Shown: positions 1 to 9,059, counted from the stretch's first letter. The stretch is 64,000 bases of DNA from Candidatus Aalborgicola defluviihabitans (GCA_016705575.1 JADIXX010000001.1:1017501-1081500); one strand, 5' to 3'. Notes: a model not told the origin generated them from the letters alone. Numbers and translations: made by a program.

Positions 1-507
1 CGCAAGAGCGTTATGGGTGATCGCATGGTGGTTGCCATCAATGTGTCACCCATCCAGTTCCGCCGCGACGACATTGAACGCGAGGTCGCTAACGCACTGA
101 CATCCTGCGGACTACCCCCGTCGGCCGTTGAACTGGAGTTGACCGAATCCCTGCTAGTAGCCGACACCCAGCACGTGAGCGAGGTTCTGCAGCGGATGGG
201 CGCACAGGGCATCAAATTTGCAATTGACGACTTTGGCACCGGCTATTCCAACCTGGGGTACTTGCAGCACTTTCCGATCCACCTGCTCAAAATCGACCAG
301 TCGTTTATTCGCAAGCTGGTCGATAGCCCCAATGAGTCAGGTATCGTGCGGGCAGTCATAGAAATGGCCCACTGTTTGAAGCTGGAAGTGGTGGCCGAAG
401 GTGTTGAAGATGCCGACACCCTGCAACGCCTGATCGACAATGGGTGCAAGTTTGGCCAAGGTCACCTATGGGCTCCTGCTCTGCCACCACAAAAAATTGG
501 GCTATAG
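1..507 (+). CDS. EAL-domain cyclic-di-GMP phosphodiesterase, C-terminal part
   Basis: The gene is cut by the left window edge; the frame is open from base 1. The visible 168 residues are the second half of an EAL domain, which hydrolyses cyclic di-GMP to pGpG in the cytoplasm. Visible motifs are ELTES, DDFGTGYS with the metal-binding Asp pair, KIDQSFI and VAEGVE with a catalytic Glu. The protein ends in GQGHLWAPALPPQKIGL, where the family usually continues with a Y-F-x-P-L-P segment and some 10-20 more residues. The last codons and the stop (505-507) lie inside a dispersed ~50-bp palindromic repeat, so the tail appears to have been replaced by the repeat. Any N-terminal sensor or GGDEF domain is outside the window. 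Family call is firm; activity after tail loss is not known. Confidence 0.9.
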   Translation, partial: RKSVMGDRMVVAINVSPIQFRRDDIEREVANALTSCGLPPSAVELELTESLLVADTQHVSEVLQRMGAQGIKFAIDDFGTGYSNLGYLQHFPIHLLKIDQSFIRKLVDSPNESGIVRAVIEMAHCLKLEVVAEGVEDADTLQRLIDNGCKFGQGHLWAPALPPQKIGL

Positions 508-548
508 CCCTCGTCGAACCTACATAACGCGCTATTTAATCAATAGCG
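499..548 (+). repeat. Dispersed double-hairpin repeat, copy 1
   Basis: This ~50-bp element starts with the perfect palindrome GGGCTATAGCCC (499-510), continues with CTCGT and a variable spacer, and ends in a second hairpin CGCTATT-N5-AATAGCG. The same layout occurs nine more times in the window. Here it lies between two convergent genes and holds both stop codons: TAG at 505-507 for the EAL gene and TAA (minus strand, 536-538) for dusA. It may also act as a bidirectional terminator, although there is no T-run. Confidence 0.85.
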
Positions 549-1540
549 TTGTGTTCGCCGCGCGCATGCGCCATGACGTCGTGCGCTGGCAGGTTCTTGA
601 GCCGGTGGTCGCTCCAGACTTGGCGCCAGTGCCGCGCACCGGGCATGCCGTGGCGCAGCCCCAGCATGTGGCGTGCAATGTGGCTCCAGGGCGTGCCATG
701 CTCGCGCATCTCACGCGCCATATAGTCAACCATCTGCGCTTCCACCGCCTCGCGGGTTTGCTCGAAGGGTTCTGCCCCGTAAAAAAGTGCATCCCAATCG
801 CTGAGTAGCCAGGGGTTGTGGTAGGCCTCGCGCCCCACCATCACACTGTCCACCACTTGTAGTTGCTCGGCAATCTGCGTGTTGCTGTTCATGCCGCCAT
901 TGATGGCAATGGTGAGCTGCGGAAAGTCCCGTTTGAGCTGGTGCACCAAGGCGTAGCGCAGGGGCGGTACCTCGCGGTTCTCCTTGGGTGACAGGCCCTT
1001 AAGCCAGGCGTTGCGCGCATGGACGATGAAGACCTGGCAACCGGCCTGGCTCACGGTGCCAATGAAATCGCGCACAAAGTCGTAACTCTCCGTGCGGTCA
1101 ATACCAATGCGGTGTTTGACCGTGACCGGCACGCCCACCGCGTCCACCATGGCTTTGACGCAATCGGCAACCAATTGCGGCTCGGCCATCAGGCAGGCGC
1201 CAAAAGAGCCGCGCTGCACCCGCTCACTGGGGCAGCCGCAATTAAGGTTGATTTCGTCATAACCCCATTGTTCCCCCAGGCGGGCGCAGTGCGCCAAATC
1301 GGCAGTGTCGCTGCCACCGAGCTGTAGGGCCACTGGGTGTTCGTCCACGTTGTAGCGCAGGTGTCGCGCTACGTCGCCATGGATCAATGCGCCGGTGGTC
1401 ACCATCTCGGTGTACAGCAAGGCGTGGCGACTGAGCAGGCGGTGAAAATAACGGCAATGCCTGTCAGTCCAATCGAGCATGGGCGCAACCGAGAGGCGGT
1501 GCGGATAGGCCTGAGGCCGGGTGGCAACGGAATTCAACAA
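536..1540 (-). CDS. dusA: tRNA-dihydrouridine(20/20a) synthase DusA
   Basis: An FMN- and NADPH-dependent enzyme that reduces uridine 20/20a in the tRNA D-loop. The opening HRLSVAPMLDWTDRHCRYF is a hallmark of DusA rather than DusB or DusC. NCGCPS holds the catalytic Cys, followed by TVKHRIGID and the MVGREAYHNPW segment near the FMN phosphate. The frame is open further up to a GTG at 1588, but the TTG at 1540 has AAAGAGA just upstream and gives the usual N-terminal length; the start is therefore a choice. The C-terminus (...HNAID) and stop are formed by the repeat at 499-548. It is convergent with the EAL gene. Confidence 0.92.
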   Translation of the reverse strand: MLNSVATRPQAYPHRLSVAPMLDWTDRHCRYFHRLLSRHALLYTEMVTTGALIHGDVARHLRYNVDEHPVALQLGGSDTADLAHCARLGEQWGYDEINLNCGCPSERVQRGSFGACLMAEPQLVADCVKAMVDAVGVPVTVKHRIGIDRTESYDFVRDFIGTVSQAGCQVFIVHARNAWLKGLSPKENREVPPLRYALVHQLKRDFPQLTIAINGGMNSNTQIAEQLQVVDSVMVGREAYHNPWLLSDWDALFYGAEPFEQTREAVEAQMVDYMAREMREHGTPWSHIARHMLGLRHGMPGARHWRQVWSDHRLKNLPAHDVMAHARGEHNAID

Positions 1541-1672
1541 GATCTCTTTAAAAATTGGGAAGTAAATGACCGGTATTAGGCGCAACACCTACAACACGCG
1601 CAGCCTTTCAAGGGTAAATTATCCCCTCGCACCAGAACAGCAACCCTCGGCATCCGAAAAGCACCCATCACC

Positions 1673-3052
1673 ATGAGCAAACTGTCGCTACTCGATCTTG
1701 GCTTTTTCATCGCGGAATCCGAGGCAAGCCCCAAACACGTCGCTGGTTTGCTAATTTTCAAACGCCCGCCCAAATCGGGCGCGGCATTCGCCAAGAATCT
1801 GTACCGCGACTACCTGGCTGCCACTGCCGTCAAGCCACCGTTCAATCGCATCATCCAGTTCTCGCTCAATGCACTCCCACATTGGCGGGCCACTGACCAT
1901 GTAGACCTGAACCAACATGTGTTCTTCCACACCATGCCCAAGGGGGAGAATGACCGCAAGGCCTTGTATGCCCTGGTCTGCAAGCTGCACACGCCCATGC
2001 TGGACCGCAGCCGCCCCTTGTGGGAGGTGCACGTCATCGACGGCCTGCCGGACGGCCAATTTGCGCTGTACCAGAAGATGCACCATGCTTACGCCGACGG
2101 CATCACCATGGCGCGCTGGACGGCCGAGTGCTACAGCAACTCTCCCTCCGACGTGGAACTCACCCCGGTGTGGACGCAAAAACATGGCGGCCACGGCAGC
2201 CGGGCCAAGCAGGAACTACTGGACCTCACCTGGAAGGAAGTCACCGGCAATACCCGCCGATTCCTGGGCATCGGGCGGTTGGCTGCCATGCTGTTTCTGG
2301 AGAGTATCAAGCTCACCAAAAACGCCATCGCCCTGCCGTTTGTGTCCAGCGCCAAGACACCACTAACGGGTCAGGTCACATCGGGGCGGCAATTTGCCAC
2401 GGCGGGTGTCTCCATGGACCGGGTCAACGCGATCCGAACCCGTACCCGCTCTACTCTCAACCATATTGCCCTAACTTGCCTGGACGGTGCCCTGCGTCGC
2501 TTTCTGGTGGACCAAGGCGTTGAACTGCGCCGGCCCATCACCATCCAGATGCCGGTCAACCTGCGCAAGGAAGGCGAAAAAACCGCTGGCAACAAGATTG
2601 GCATCATCCAGGTGGAACTGTCCCCGCCCACGGACGACCCCTATGTGCGCCTGCGCAACATTGGTTACAGCCTGCGCAATGTGCGCACCATGGTTGACAG
2701 CGTGGCGCCAGAGGCCATCGAGTCCTACACCATCATTACCGGGCTTGTAGCGCAAATTGCAGAAATGCTCAAACTCAGCAACAAGATGCCACCCATGGGC
2801 AATACGCTGGTATCCAACGTGCCAGGGCCCAAAGAGCACCTGTACATCCGTGGCGCGCGCATGGAGGAAATGCATCCCATCAGCACCTTGCCACCCAGCA
2901 ATCTGCTCAACATCACCCTGTTCAGCTACGCCGGCGACCTGTTCTTCGGCCTGATTGCCACCGACGAGCTACCCAATCTGGAGCGCTTGGGCACCTACGT
3001 GCAGGAAGCCTTCACCGAACTGGAGCAGTCCGTAAGTGACGCCCACGCCTGA
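1673..3052 (+). CDS. WS/DGAT family wax ester synthase/diacylglycerol acyltransferase
   Basis: A 459-residue member of the bifunctional acyltransferase family that joins acyl-CoA to long-chain alcohols or diacylglycerol, making storage wax esters or triacylglycerol at the membrane. The catalytic motif HHAYADG (about residues 137-143) matches HHxxxDG. Also visible are PLWEVHVIDGL before it and the C-terminal SNVPGP...TLPPSNLLNITL block, both typical of the family. Length matches the usual ~460 residues. It stands alone, with DusA divergent upstream and a convergent membrane-protein gene three bases downstream. Which acyl acceptor it prefers cannot be read from sequence. Confidence 0.92.
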   Translation: MSKLSLLDLGFFIAESEASPKHVAGLLIFKRPPKSGAAFAKNLYRDYLAATAVKPPFNRIIQFSLNALPHWRATDHVDLNQHVFFHTMPKGENDRKALYALVCKLHTPMLDRSRPLWEVHVIDGLPDGQFALYQKMHHAYADGITMARWTAECYSNSPSDVELTPVWTQKHGGHGSRAKQELLDLTWKEVTGNTRRFLGIGRLAAMLFLESIKLTKNAIALPFVSSAKTPLTGQVTSGRQFATAGVSMDRVNAIRTRTRSTLNHIALTCLDGALRRFLVDQGVELRRPITIQMPVNLRKEGEKTAGNKIGIIQVELSPPTDDPYVRLRNIGYSLRNVRTMVDSVAPEAIESYTIITGLVAQIAEMLKLSNKMPPMGNTLVSNVPGPKEHLYIRGARMEEMHPISTLPPSNLLNITLFSYAGDLFFGLIATDELPNLERLGTYVQEAFTELEQSVSDAHA

Positions 3053-3054
3053 AC

Positions 3055-3744
3055 TTAGGGCGTGATACACCATGGGGCGGCGTTGTGCGCCAACGCCATC
3101 CACAGCGCCCAACCAGAGCTGACCGCCAATGCGGCCCCGGCCAGACGCACGCCCCACTGACCGCTGCCCAGACGCGCTGGCGCGCCATTGAGGCGTAACC
3201 ACAGCCACGGTCCAATGACCATGGTGACGCTGGTTCCCGCAGCAAACAAGGCCATCACCATGGCACCACCCAGAGTACTGCCCGCCAGTGCTGCCACCAA
3301 CAAAGCCGAATACAACAAACCACAAGGCAACAGGGCCCAAGCCATGCCAATCACCATGGGCGCCCCCCGCCCTTGGTTAGCTGCAAATGCACGGGTGCGG
3401 GCCCAAACCCTCCGTGCCGTGCTTTCCAGCCAAACGGGCTGACGGGCCTGAAACAACAGCATCAACCCCAGCACCAATGCGGCGACGTGAAACAGGGACC
3501 AGACAGGGCGCAACGCAGCAGACTGCACGGTCAGCCAACCGAGGCCCTGCAGCGAAGCAGCAGCCAAGCCCCCGAGGATGGCGTAACCAATGATGCGACC
3601 CAATTGAAAGGTCCACAGGGCCGTATTCTTGTGGGGTCCAGCTGCCTGGCTGATACCGGCGCACGCCGCACCACACATGGCAACACAGTGGGGGCCGCCA
3701 GCCAAGCCCATGAGCAGCGCCGTCAGCGCCAGAGAAGATTGCAT
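3055..3744 (-). CDS. TauE/SafE-like membrane protein (COG2836), cbb3-oxidase associated
   Basis: A 229-residue polytopic membrane protein with about six hydrophobic segments. It opens with the family signature GPHCVAMCGAACAGI, which carries His and Cys residues suited to metal binding in the first membrane segment. This family (urease accessory UreH/DsbD-like transmembrane) is commonly found with hemN, fnr and cco genes and is thought to help cytochrome or copper maturation; that role is inferred here from the neighbours. It lies just downstream of hemN on the same strand (9-bp gap) and is probably co-transcribed with it from the FNR-boxed promoter at 5.2 kb. It is often annotated as a sulfite exporter, for which nothing here argues. 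Confidence 0.8.
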   Translation of the reverse strand: MQSSLALTALLMGLAGGPHCVAMCGAACAGISQAAGPHKNTALWTFQLGRIIGYAILGGLAAASLQGLGWLTVQSAALRPVWSLFHVAALVLGLMLLFQARQPVWLESTARRVWARTRAFAANQGRGAPMVIGMAWALLPCGLLYSALLVAALAGSTLGGAMVMALFAAGTSVTMVIGPWLWLRLNGAPARLGSGQWGVRLAGAALAVSSGWALWMALAHNAAPWCITP

Positions 3745-3753
3745 CGGCGCATG

Positions 3754-5148
3754 CTAAATGATCTTGGAAAACCGCGCCCGCGTGCGGTCGGTCTGCAGGT
3801 AGCGGTCAAACACCATGGCAACCGCGCGCACAAAGAACCAGCCCTGGGCCGTAACCTGAATGCCCGTGTCATCCACGGTCACCAGGCCTTGTTCCACCAG
3901 AGACTGCAGGTCTTCCAGCTCCCGGGTAAAGTAGTTGCGGCAATCGACAAGATAGGCCAGGTCAATGGATTCAAACAGAACTTGACCCTGGCACATCAAC
4001 GACATGATCACGGCGCGGCGCACCAGATCGTCCCGCGACAGCGCCAACCCGCGCACCACTGGCAAACGACCCTGGTCGATCAGGTCGCAATACTCTTCAA
4101 GCGTCTTGGCGTTTTGGCTGTAGGTGGCGCCCACCCGGCCAATGGAGGACACGCCCAAACCAATCATGTCGCAATCGGGTTGTGTGCTGTAGCCCTGGAA
4201 GTTGCGGTGCAGGCGTCCTTGGCGTTTGGCAATGGCCAATGCATCGTCAGGCAGCGCAAAGTGGTCCATACCCACGTACACGTAGCCCGCCGACAAAAAG
4301 GACACCAGGGAACGCGACAGCATGGCCACCTTGGCCGCCGCGTTGGGCAGCGTCTGCGCATCAATGCGCCGCTGGGGTTTGAAGCGCTCGGGCAAATGGG
4401 CGTAGGCATAGAGCGCAATGCGGTCTGGCCGCAACTGGTTGACCTGCTCCAACGTGCGGGCAAATGACTCAGGCGTCTGGCGCGGCAGGCCATAAATCAA
4501 GTCGATGTTGATGGAGTCAAAGCCGCATTTGCGCGCGGCGTCGATCAGTGCGAACACCTGCTCGGCCGGCTGCACGCGGTGCACTGCCTTTTGCACAGCG
4601 GGGTCGAAGTCTTGCACACCAAAACTCAGTCGGTTGAAGCCCAGCTCTGCCAGGGTGTCCAGCCGGGCGGAATCTACCGTGCGTGGATCAATTTCTATGG
4701 AATATTCACCGCCTGGCGCCAGGGTGAAGTTGCGCCGCAACATGACCATCAACTCGCGCAATTCATCGTCGCGCAGAAATGTCGGGCTGCCACCACCCAA
4801 ATGCAACTGACTGATGGTCTGACCCTGGCCGATGTATTGGGTATGCAGGTCTACCTCGCGGCTGAGGTAACTCAGATACGATGCAGCCTTTTCGTGGTGC
4901 TTGGTGATGATTTTGTTGCAAGCACAGTAGTAGCACAGAGATTCGCAAAACGGAATGTGCACATACAGCGAAAGTGGCCGGGAGCGGGCGGCCAGGCCCG
5001 TGCGGCGCTGGGTTAGTGCCTGCACATAATCGTCGGTCGTGAAAGCCTCGACAAAACGGTCAGCCGTTGGAAAGGATGTGTATCGGGGACCAGGCACATC
5101 GAATCGACTCAACAATTCTTCGGGAACGATTTGAACTGGCACGCTCAT
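3754..5148 (-). CDS. hemN: Oxygen-independent coproporphyrinogen III oxidase HemN
   Basis: A radical-SAM enzyme that decarboxylates coproporphyrinogen III to protoporphyrinogen IX without oxygen, supplying haem in low-oxygen growth. The 4Fe-4S/SAM motif CESLCYYCAC (Cys about 68, 72, 75, 77) fits the HemN form CxxxCxxCxC, and the N-terminus GPRYTSFPTA is typical of true HemN rather than HemW. The ATG at 5148 has GGAG upstream; the frame opens earlier only by a TTG at 5163. It is divergent from fnr, and an ideal FNR box (5202-5215) lies 54 bases upstream of the start. This fits anaerobic induction together with the cco genes. Confidence 0.95.
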   Translation of the reverse strand: MSVPVQIVPEELLSRFDVPGPRYTSFPTADRFVEAFTTDDYVQALTQRRTGLAARSRPLSLYVHIPFCESLCYYCACNKIITKHHEKAASYLSYLSREVDLHTQYIGQGQTISQLHLGGGSPTFLRDDELRELMVMLRRNFTLAPGGEYSIEIDPRTVDSARLDTLAELGFNRLSFGVQDFDPAVQKAVHRVQPAEQVFALIDAARKCGFDSINIDLIYGLPRQTPESFARTLEQVNQLRPDRIALYAYAHLPERFKPQRRIDAQTLPNAAAKVAMLSRSLVSFLSAGYVYVGMDHFALPDDALAIAKRQGRLHRNFQGYSTQPDCDMIGLGVSSIGRVGATYSQNAKTLEEYCDLIDQGRLPVVRGLALSRDDLVRRAVIMSLMCQGQVLFESIDLAYLVDCRNYFTRELEDLQSLVEQGLVTVDDTGIQVTAQGWFFVRAVAMVFDRYLQTDRTRARFSKII

Positions 5149-5201
5149 GAAAACTCCGGACAAAACGGGCCCAACTTTGCAGCATTTCCTCCACGGTCCG
5201 C

Positions 5202-5215
5202 TTGATTTGAATCAA
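5202..5215. promoter_or_regulatory. FNR-type binding site between hemN and fnr
   Basis: TTGATTTGAATCAA is a perfect match to TTGAT-N4-ATCAA, the FNR/Anr consensus. It lies in the divergent hemN-fnr promoter region, so it may control hemN, fnr autoregulation, or both. Confidence 0.88.
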
Positions 5216-5264
5216 GAACAACTAAAGTGGGTAAACTGAGGGGGTCCAGATTTTGGCGCACGCT

Positions 5265-6068
5265 ATGCTCGATCAACAACCCGCACCTCTACTCTGCCCC
5301 GAAACCAAGACTCAACCCGCCGTCAAGGGCGCAAGTAAAGTGGCTCCATTGATTGCACAAACCATCAAGGTCGCGTGTTCCAACTGCAATTTGCGCGAGT
5401 TGTGCATGCCCATGGGTTTGACCTCCGCGGAGATGGATCGTATTGAAGATGTGGTGGCCAGTCGGCGCAAGATCAAGCGTGGCACCACCCTGTTTCGTAA
5501 CGGTGAAAAGTTCACCAGCTTGTATGCAATTCGTACCGGCTTCTTCAAAACCTGCGTGGCGTCTGAAGATGGACGCGACCAGGTAACGGGTTTTCAGATG
5601 GCTGGCGAGGTTATTGGCCTGGACGGTATCGTCAACGACCACCACACCTGCGATGCGGTGGCCCTGGAAGACGCGGAAGTCTGCGTCATGCCGTTTGACC
5701 GTATCGAAGAACTCTCACGGGAAGTCAACGCCTTGCAGCGCCATGTTCACAAGATCATGAGCCGCGAAATCGTCCGTGAAAACGGTGTCATGCTGCTGCT
5801 GGGCAGCATGCGCGCAGAAGAACGTCTGGCAGCCTTCCTGTTGAATTTGGTGCAACGCCTGCACGCCCGGGGATTCTCTCAACATGAATTGGTGCTGCGC
5901 ATGACACGCGAAGAAATTGGCAGCTATCTAGGATTGAAACTGGAGACCGTGAGCCGCACATTCTCCAAGTTTGTAGATGACGGCATCATTGAAGTGAAGC
6001 AGCGCCATGTGCGCATCCTGAGTACCGATGCGCTGCGCGAAATCGTCAATACCAAGATGGGTGGCTAG
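5265..6068 (+). CDS. fnr: FNR-family oxygen-sensing transcription regulator
   Basis: A CRP/FNR-type activator that holds a 4Fe-4S cluster and binds DNA as a dimer when oxygen is low. The four cluster cysteines are visible: C38, C41 and C47 in CSNCNLRELC, and C140 in AEVCVMPF; the 93-residue spacing between the last two equals that of E. coli FNR. A cyclic-nucleotide-type beta-roll is followed by the helix-turn-helix TREEIGSYLGLKLETVSR (near 205-222), whose E..S/R contacts predict TTGAT half-sites. Such sites are found at 5202, 11357 and 13970. ATG at 5265 was chosen over an in-frame TTG at 5253. The gene overlaps the convergent 6065-6355 gene by four bases. Confidence 0.95.
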   Translation: MLDQQPAPLLCPETKTQPAVKGASKVAPLIAQTIKVACSNCNLRELCMPMGLTSAEMDRIEDVVASRRKIKRGTTLFRNGEKFTSLYAIRTGFFKTCVASEDGRDQVTGFQMAGEVIGLDGIVNDHHTCDAVALEDAEVCVMPFDRIEELSREVNALQRHVHKIMSREIVRENGVMLLLGSMRAEERLAAFLLNLVQRLHARGFSQHELVLRMTREEIGSYLGLKLETVSRTFSKFVDDGIIEVKQRHVRILSTDALREIVNTKMGG

Positions 6069-6355
6069 CAGGATTCCTGCTTGGGGCAGCCGTCCGGACG
6101 CTGCGTGGGAGTCAGAGGGCAGCGGTTCACCTCAAAAGGCGACATGGACAGCAGACTCGTCAGTCCGCTTGACACAACCATGATGGCCCAGAAGACAAAG
6201 AATGCAATCGTGTAGGTACCCTGCCGGGACCAATCCAATGGCATGCCAAACCAATGCACATCTTGCGGGTCAACCATGCCAAAGACCAGCATCTCCAGCA
6301 CCCCGGCCATCAGGAACGCTGGCCAAATTATCCACATCAATCGTTGTTGCAACAT
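6065..6355 (-). CDS. Small membrane protein at the end of the cco operon
   Basis: A 96-residue protein with two hydrophobic segments (about 8-28 and 47-70) and a polar, proline- and cysteine-containing tail (RCPLTPTQRPDGCPKQESC). I do not recognise a named family, although small membrane proteins of this look often follow ccoH in related bacteria. It starts 3 bases after the ccoH stop, so it is very probably translated from the cco transcript. A role in oxidase assembly is inferred only from position. Its end overlaps the convergent fnr gene by four bases. Confidence 0.75.
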   Translation of the reverse strand: MLQQRLMWIIWPAFLMAGVLEMLVFGMVDPQDVHWFGMPLDWSRQGTYTIAFFVFWAIMVVSSGLTSLLSMSPFEVNRCPLTPTQRPDGCPKQESC

Positions 6356-6358
6356 GGC

Positions 6359-6625
6359 TTACCTTTGAGGAGTATTGACACCGGTGGCGGCATGATTGCG
6401 CGCCTGCATGGCGGGCGCCAGGCTGGCCGGGTTGCCTTCCAGTGTCTTGTTGATTTCCAAGCCTTTTTGGTAATAATTTTCGTCAATCACCGGGTCCTTG
6501 CCCGACGCTGCCAGGTAAAACGTGTAAAAGGAGGCAACGACCACCAGCGCGGGGCCGGCAATCACCATCCAGACATGCCCGAATTTCCACCAGGGCGTTG
6601 CGGGAGTTGGTGCGGATTGAGACAT
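6359..6625 (-). CDS. ccoH: FixH/CcoH family cbb3 oxidase assembly protein
   Basis: An 88-residue protein with one transmembrane helix (HVWMVIAGPALVVVASFYTF) followed by a short periplasmic part with the family pattern DENYYQKGLEINKTL. CcoH/FixH is needed for stable assembly of the cbb3-type oxidase in the inner membrane. It is shorter than rhizobial FixH but matches the betaproteobacterial form. It lies 9 bases downstream of ccoG on the same strand. Confidence 0.88.
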   Translation of the reverse strand: MSQSAPTPATPWWKFGHVWMVIAGPALVVVASFYTFYLAASGKDPVIDENYYQKGLEINKTLEGNPASLAPAMQARNHAATGVNTPQR

Positions 6626-6634
6626 AAATTTTCC

Positions 6635-8101
6635 TTAGCGAGGAACAATAAAAACTGATTTTTCAGTCACCTGGCCAGTGGAACCCTGGCCAGATATCTG
6701 GAAATGAATCGTGTGTGAACCCGCAGGTGCTGCATCATACGGCGCTTGCACGCGCACTGCTGTCCAACGGGATTGTGTGGGCTCAACCACAACGTCACCC
6801 TCTGTCACCACAACCAGCCCGGGCAGCCCGTCGGCGGCAATGGTAAAACGCTGCTCGGATTCCGTAGCATTCATGATCTGCAAGCGGTACACATTTTCGA
6901 TCCGCCCGCCCTCCACAATTCGGGCCAGCACACCACGGTCACGCACCACATCCACCTTGAATGGCGTGCGCAACGTCAGGCTCACGACCATGGCCACAAC
7001 GATGGCGGCCAAAATGCCGGAATAGATCAACACACGGGGGCGCAGCACATGGCGCAAAGTCTGGCCCCGCGTCCAATTTTGGGTAATGGCATTCTGCGTG
7101 GAATATTTGACCAACCCACGGGCGTAACCCAACTTGTCCATGACCGTGTCACACACGTCGGCACAGGCACCACAGCCTATGCACTCGTATTGCAGGCCCT
7201 TGCGGATATCAATGCCGGTAGGGCAAACCTGCACACACAGGCTGCAATCCACGCAGGCACCCAGGTTAAGTTTGGCCGGGTCAGCCTTTCGGGAACGGGC
7301 TCCCCGGGGTTCACCGCGCGCTTCATCGTAGGTGACGATAAGGGTATCGCGATCGAACATGGCGCTTTGAAAACGCGCATACGGGCACATGTGCTTGCAC
7401 ACCAGCTCACGCATGAAACCTGCATTGCCATAAGTGGCAAAGCTGTAGAAAAGAAACCAGAAAACCTCCCACGAGCCCAGCTGCCAGTGCACCACCGCAC
7501 CTGCCAGTTCCTTGATCGGGGTGAAGTAGCCAACAAACGTCAGTCCCGTCCACAAGCCCACTCCAAGCCACAGTGCGTGCTTGGAAACCTTGCGCAGGAT
7601 CTTGTCTTTGGTCCACGGGCCGCTATCACGGCGCATACGGGCGGAGCGGTCGCCTTCTGTGAACTTTTCCAACCATAGGAATATTTCTGTATAGACGGTT
7701 TGCGGACAGGCGTAACCGCACCACAAGCGCCCGGCCACTGCCGTAAAAAGAAACAACGCCAAGGCCGAAATGACCAAAATACCGGTCAGGTAGATGAAGT
7801 CCTGGGGATAAAGGACCAGGCCGAAAATGTAGAAGCGGCGCGCCCCCAGATCAAACAGCACAGCCTGGCGCTGGCCCCATTCCAGCCAGGGAAGGCCATA
7901 AAAGATCAGCTGGGTCAGGAACACCATGCCCCATCGCCAGTTGGAAAAAAATCCCGCTACGCTGCGCGGGTAGATTTTTTGGCGGGCTTCGTACAGCGAG
8001 ACCATCACCCCATCGTCATCGTCGGCAGGGGGCGTTCCCCCCTTACCCGTGGCGGATACGATCGGAATGATCTTGCGCGGCGGTAATGCCCTGTCGTTCA
8101 A
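6635..8101 (-). CDS. ccoG: Cytochrome c oxidase accessory protein CcoG (FixG/RdxA)
   Basis: A 488-residue polytopic iron-sulfur membrane protein that acts in maturation of cbb3 oxidase, where it has been linked to copper reduction. Several membrane segments precede a ferredoxin-like region with two 4Fe-4S motifs, CVDCSLCVQVCP and CIGCGACADVCD (near residues 280-315). The upstream membrane motif CGYACPQTVYTEIF is typical of CcoG. The C-terminal part is a periplasmic immunoglobulin-like domain. It is the first accessory gene after ccoP (25-base gap) and reads as part of the ccoNOQPGH transcript. Confidence 0.95.
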   Translation of the reverse strand: MNDRALPPRKIIPIVSATGKGGTPPADDDDGVMVSLYEARQKIYPRSVAGFFSNWRWGMVFLTQLIFYGLPWLEWGQRQAVLFDLGARRFYIFGLVLYPQDFIYLTGILVISALALFLFTAVAGRLWCGYACPQTVYTEIFLWLEKFTEGDRSARMRRDSGPWTKDKILRKVSKHALWLGVGLWTGLTFVGYFTPIKELAGAVVHWQLGSWEVFWFLFYSFATYGNAGFMRELVCKHMCPYARFQSAMFDRDTLIVTYDEARGEPRGARSRKADPAKLNLGACVDCSLCVQVCPTGIDIRKGLQYECIGCGACADVCDTVMDKLGYARGLVKYSTQNAITQNWTRGQTLRHVLRPRVLIYSGILAAIVVAMVVSLTLRTPFKVDVVRDRGVLARIVEGGRIENVYRLQIMNATESEQRFTIAADGLPGLVVVTEGDVVVEPTQSRWTAVRVQAPYDAAPAGSHTIHFQISGQGSTGQVTEKSVFIVPR

Positions 8102-8126
8102 AATTTGATGCTTTCGCTACGAACGT

Positions 8127-9038
8127 TTAGTTAGCCTTGGCGTTGTTCGAATAGCCCCAAACATACGCCGCCAACACCCGAATTTGACCTTCGGTCAGAC
8201 GTTCCTCTTGTGCGGGCATCTGGTTGACCTTACCGTTGTTGACCATGGCCATAATGGCAGCTTCGCCGAAGCCGTGCAGCCAGATGTTGTCAGTCAGGTT
8301 GGGAGCACCCAAAGCCTGATTGCCCTTGCCGTCCGTTCCGTGGCAGGCAGCACACACCACAAACTTGGACTTGCCCAACTCGGCACGAACCGAGTCGTGC
8401 GGACTGTTGGACAGGCTCAACACGTAATTGGCCACATTCTTGACATCGTCCGCTGTGCCCACGGCTGCAGCCATGGGAGGCATAACGCCCATACGACCCT
8501 TGGTGATGGTCTCCGTGATGTTTTCCGGAGAACCACCGTGAAGCCAATCCTTATCTGTCAGATTCGGAAATCCCTTGGAGCCGCGCGCATCAGAGCCATG
8601 GCACTGGGAGCAATTGTTCATGAACAAACGCTCGCCAATGGCGTGGGCCTGCGGGTCACGCGACACTTCTTCGATGGGCATCGCCGCAAACTTGGCATAT
8701 AGCGGTGCCACCTCAGCATTGCCTTTGGCAACCTCGGCGTCATACTGTCCGATGGAGGTCCACTTGGTACTGCCGGTAAAGGTGCCCAGACCAGGATACA
8801 ACACTAGGTACACAACGGCGAACACGATGGTGATGATGAACAGCCACACCCACCAGCGCGGCAGGGGATTGTTCATTTCACGCAGGTCTTCATCCCATAC
8901 GTGCCCGGTGCTGTTGTCGCTTGCGGTCATGGCCTTGGCCTTGCCGCTGAACCACAACAGGAGCGCGCAGGCAAGAATGCTCACCAGCGTGATGCCGGTC
9001 ACATAGACCGACCAGAAGTTGCTTGTAAAGTCGCTCAT
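8127..9038 (-). CDS. ccoP: cbb3-type cytochrome c oxidase subunit III (dihaem CcoP)
   Basis: A 303-residue membrane-anchored dihaem cytochrome c that passes electrons to CcoO and CcoN. Two N-terminal hydrophobic segments come before two class I cytochrome c domains with haem motifs CSQCH and CAACH. The sequence WDEDLREMNNPLPRWWVWLF before the second membrane helix is a CcoP signature. Both haem domains have downstream Met ligands (MGVMPPM, VNQMPAQ). Length is normal. It follows ccoQ by 21 bases. Confidence 0.96.
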   Translation of the reverse strand: MSDFTSNFWSVYVTGITLVSILACALLLWFSGKAKAMTASDNSTGHVWDEDLREMNNPLPRWWVWLFIITIVFAVVYLVLYPGLGTFTGSTKWTSIGQYDAEVAKGNAEVAPLYAKFAAMPIEEVSRDPQAHAIGERLFMNNCSQCHGSDARGSKGFPNLTDKDWLHGGSPENITETITKGRMGVMPPMAAAVGTADDVKNVANYVLSLSNSPHDSVRAELGKSKFVVCAACHGTDGKGNQALGAPNLTDNIWLHGFGEAAIMAMVNNGKVNQMPAQEERLTEGQIRVLAAYVWGYSNNAKAN

Positions 9039-9059
9039 TTCAAATCCTTAATGACGGGG

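Noticed and set aside
3055..3744. Sulfite exporter or urease accessory function for the TauE-like protein
   Set aside because: The membrane motif GPHCVAMCG and the hemN/cco context fit the oxidase-associated family better; no urease or sulfur genes are near.
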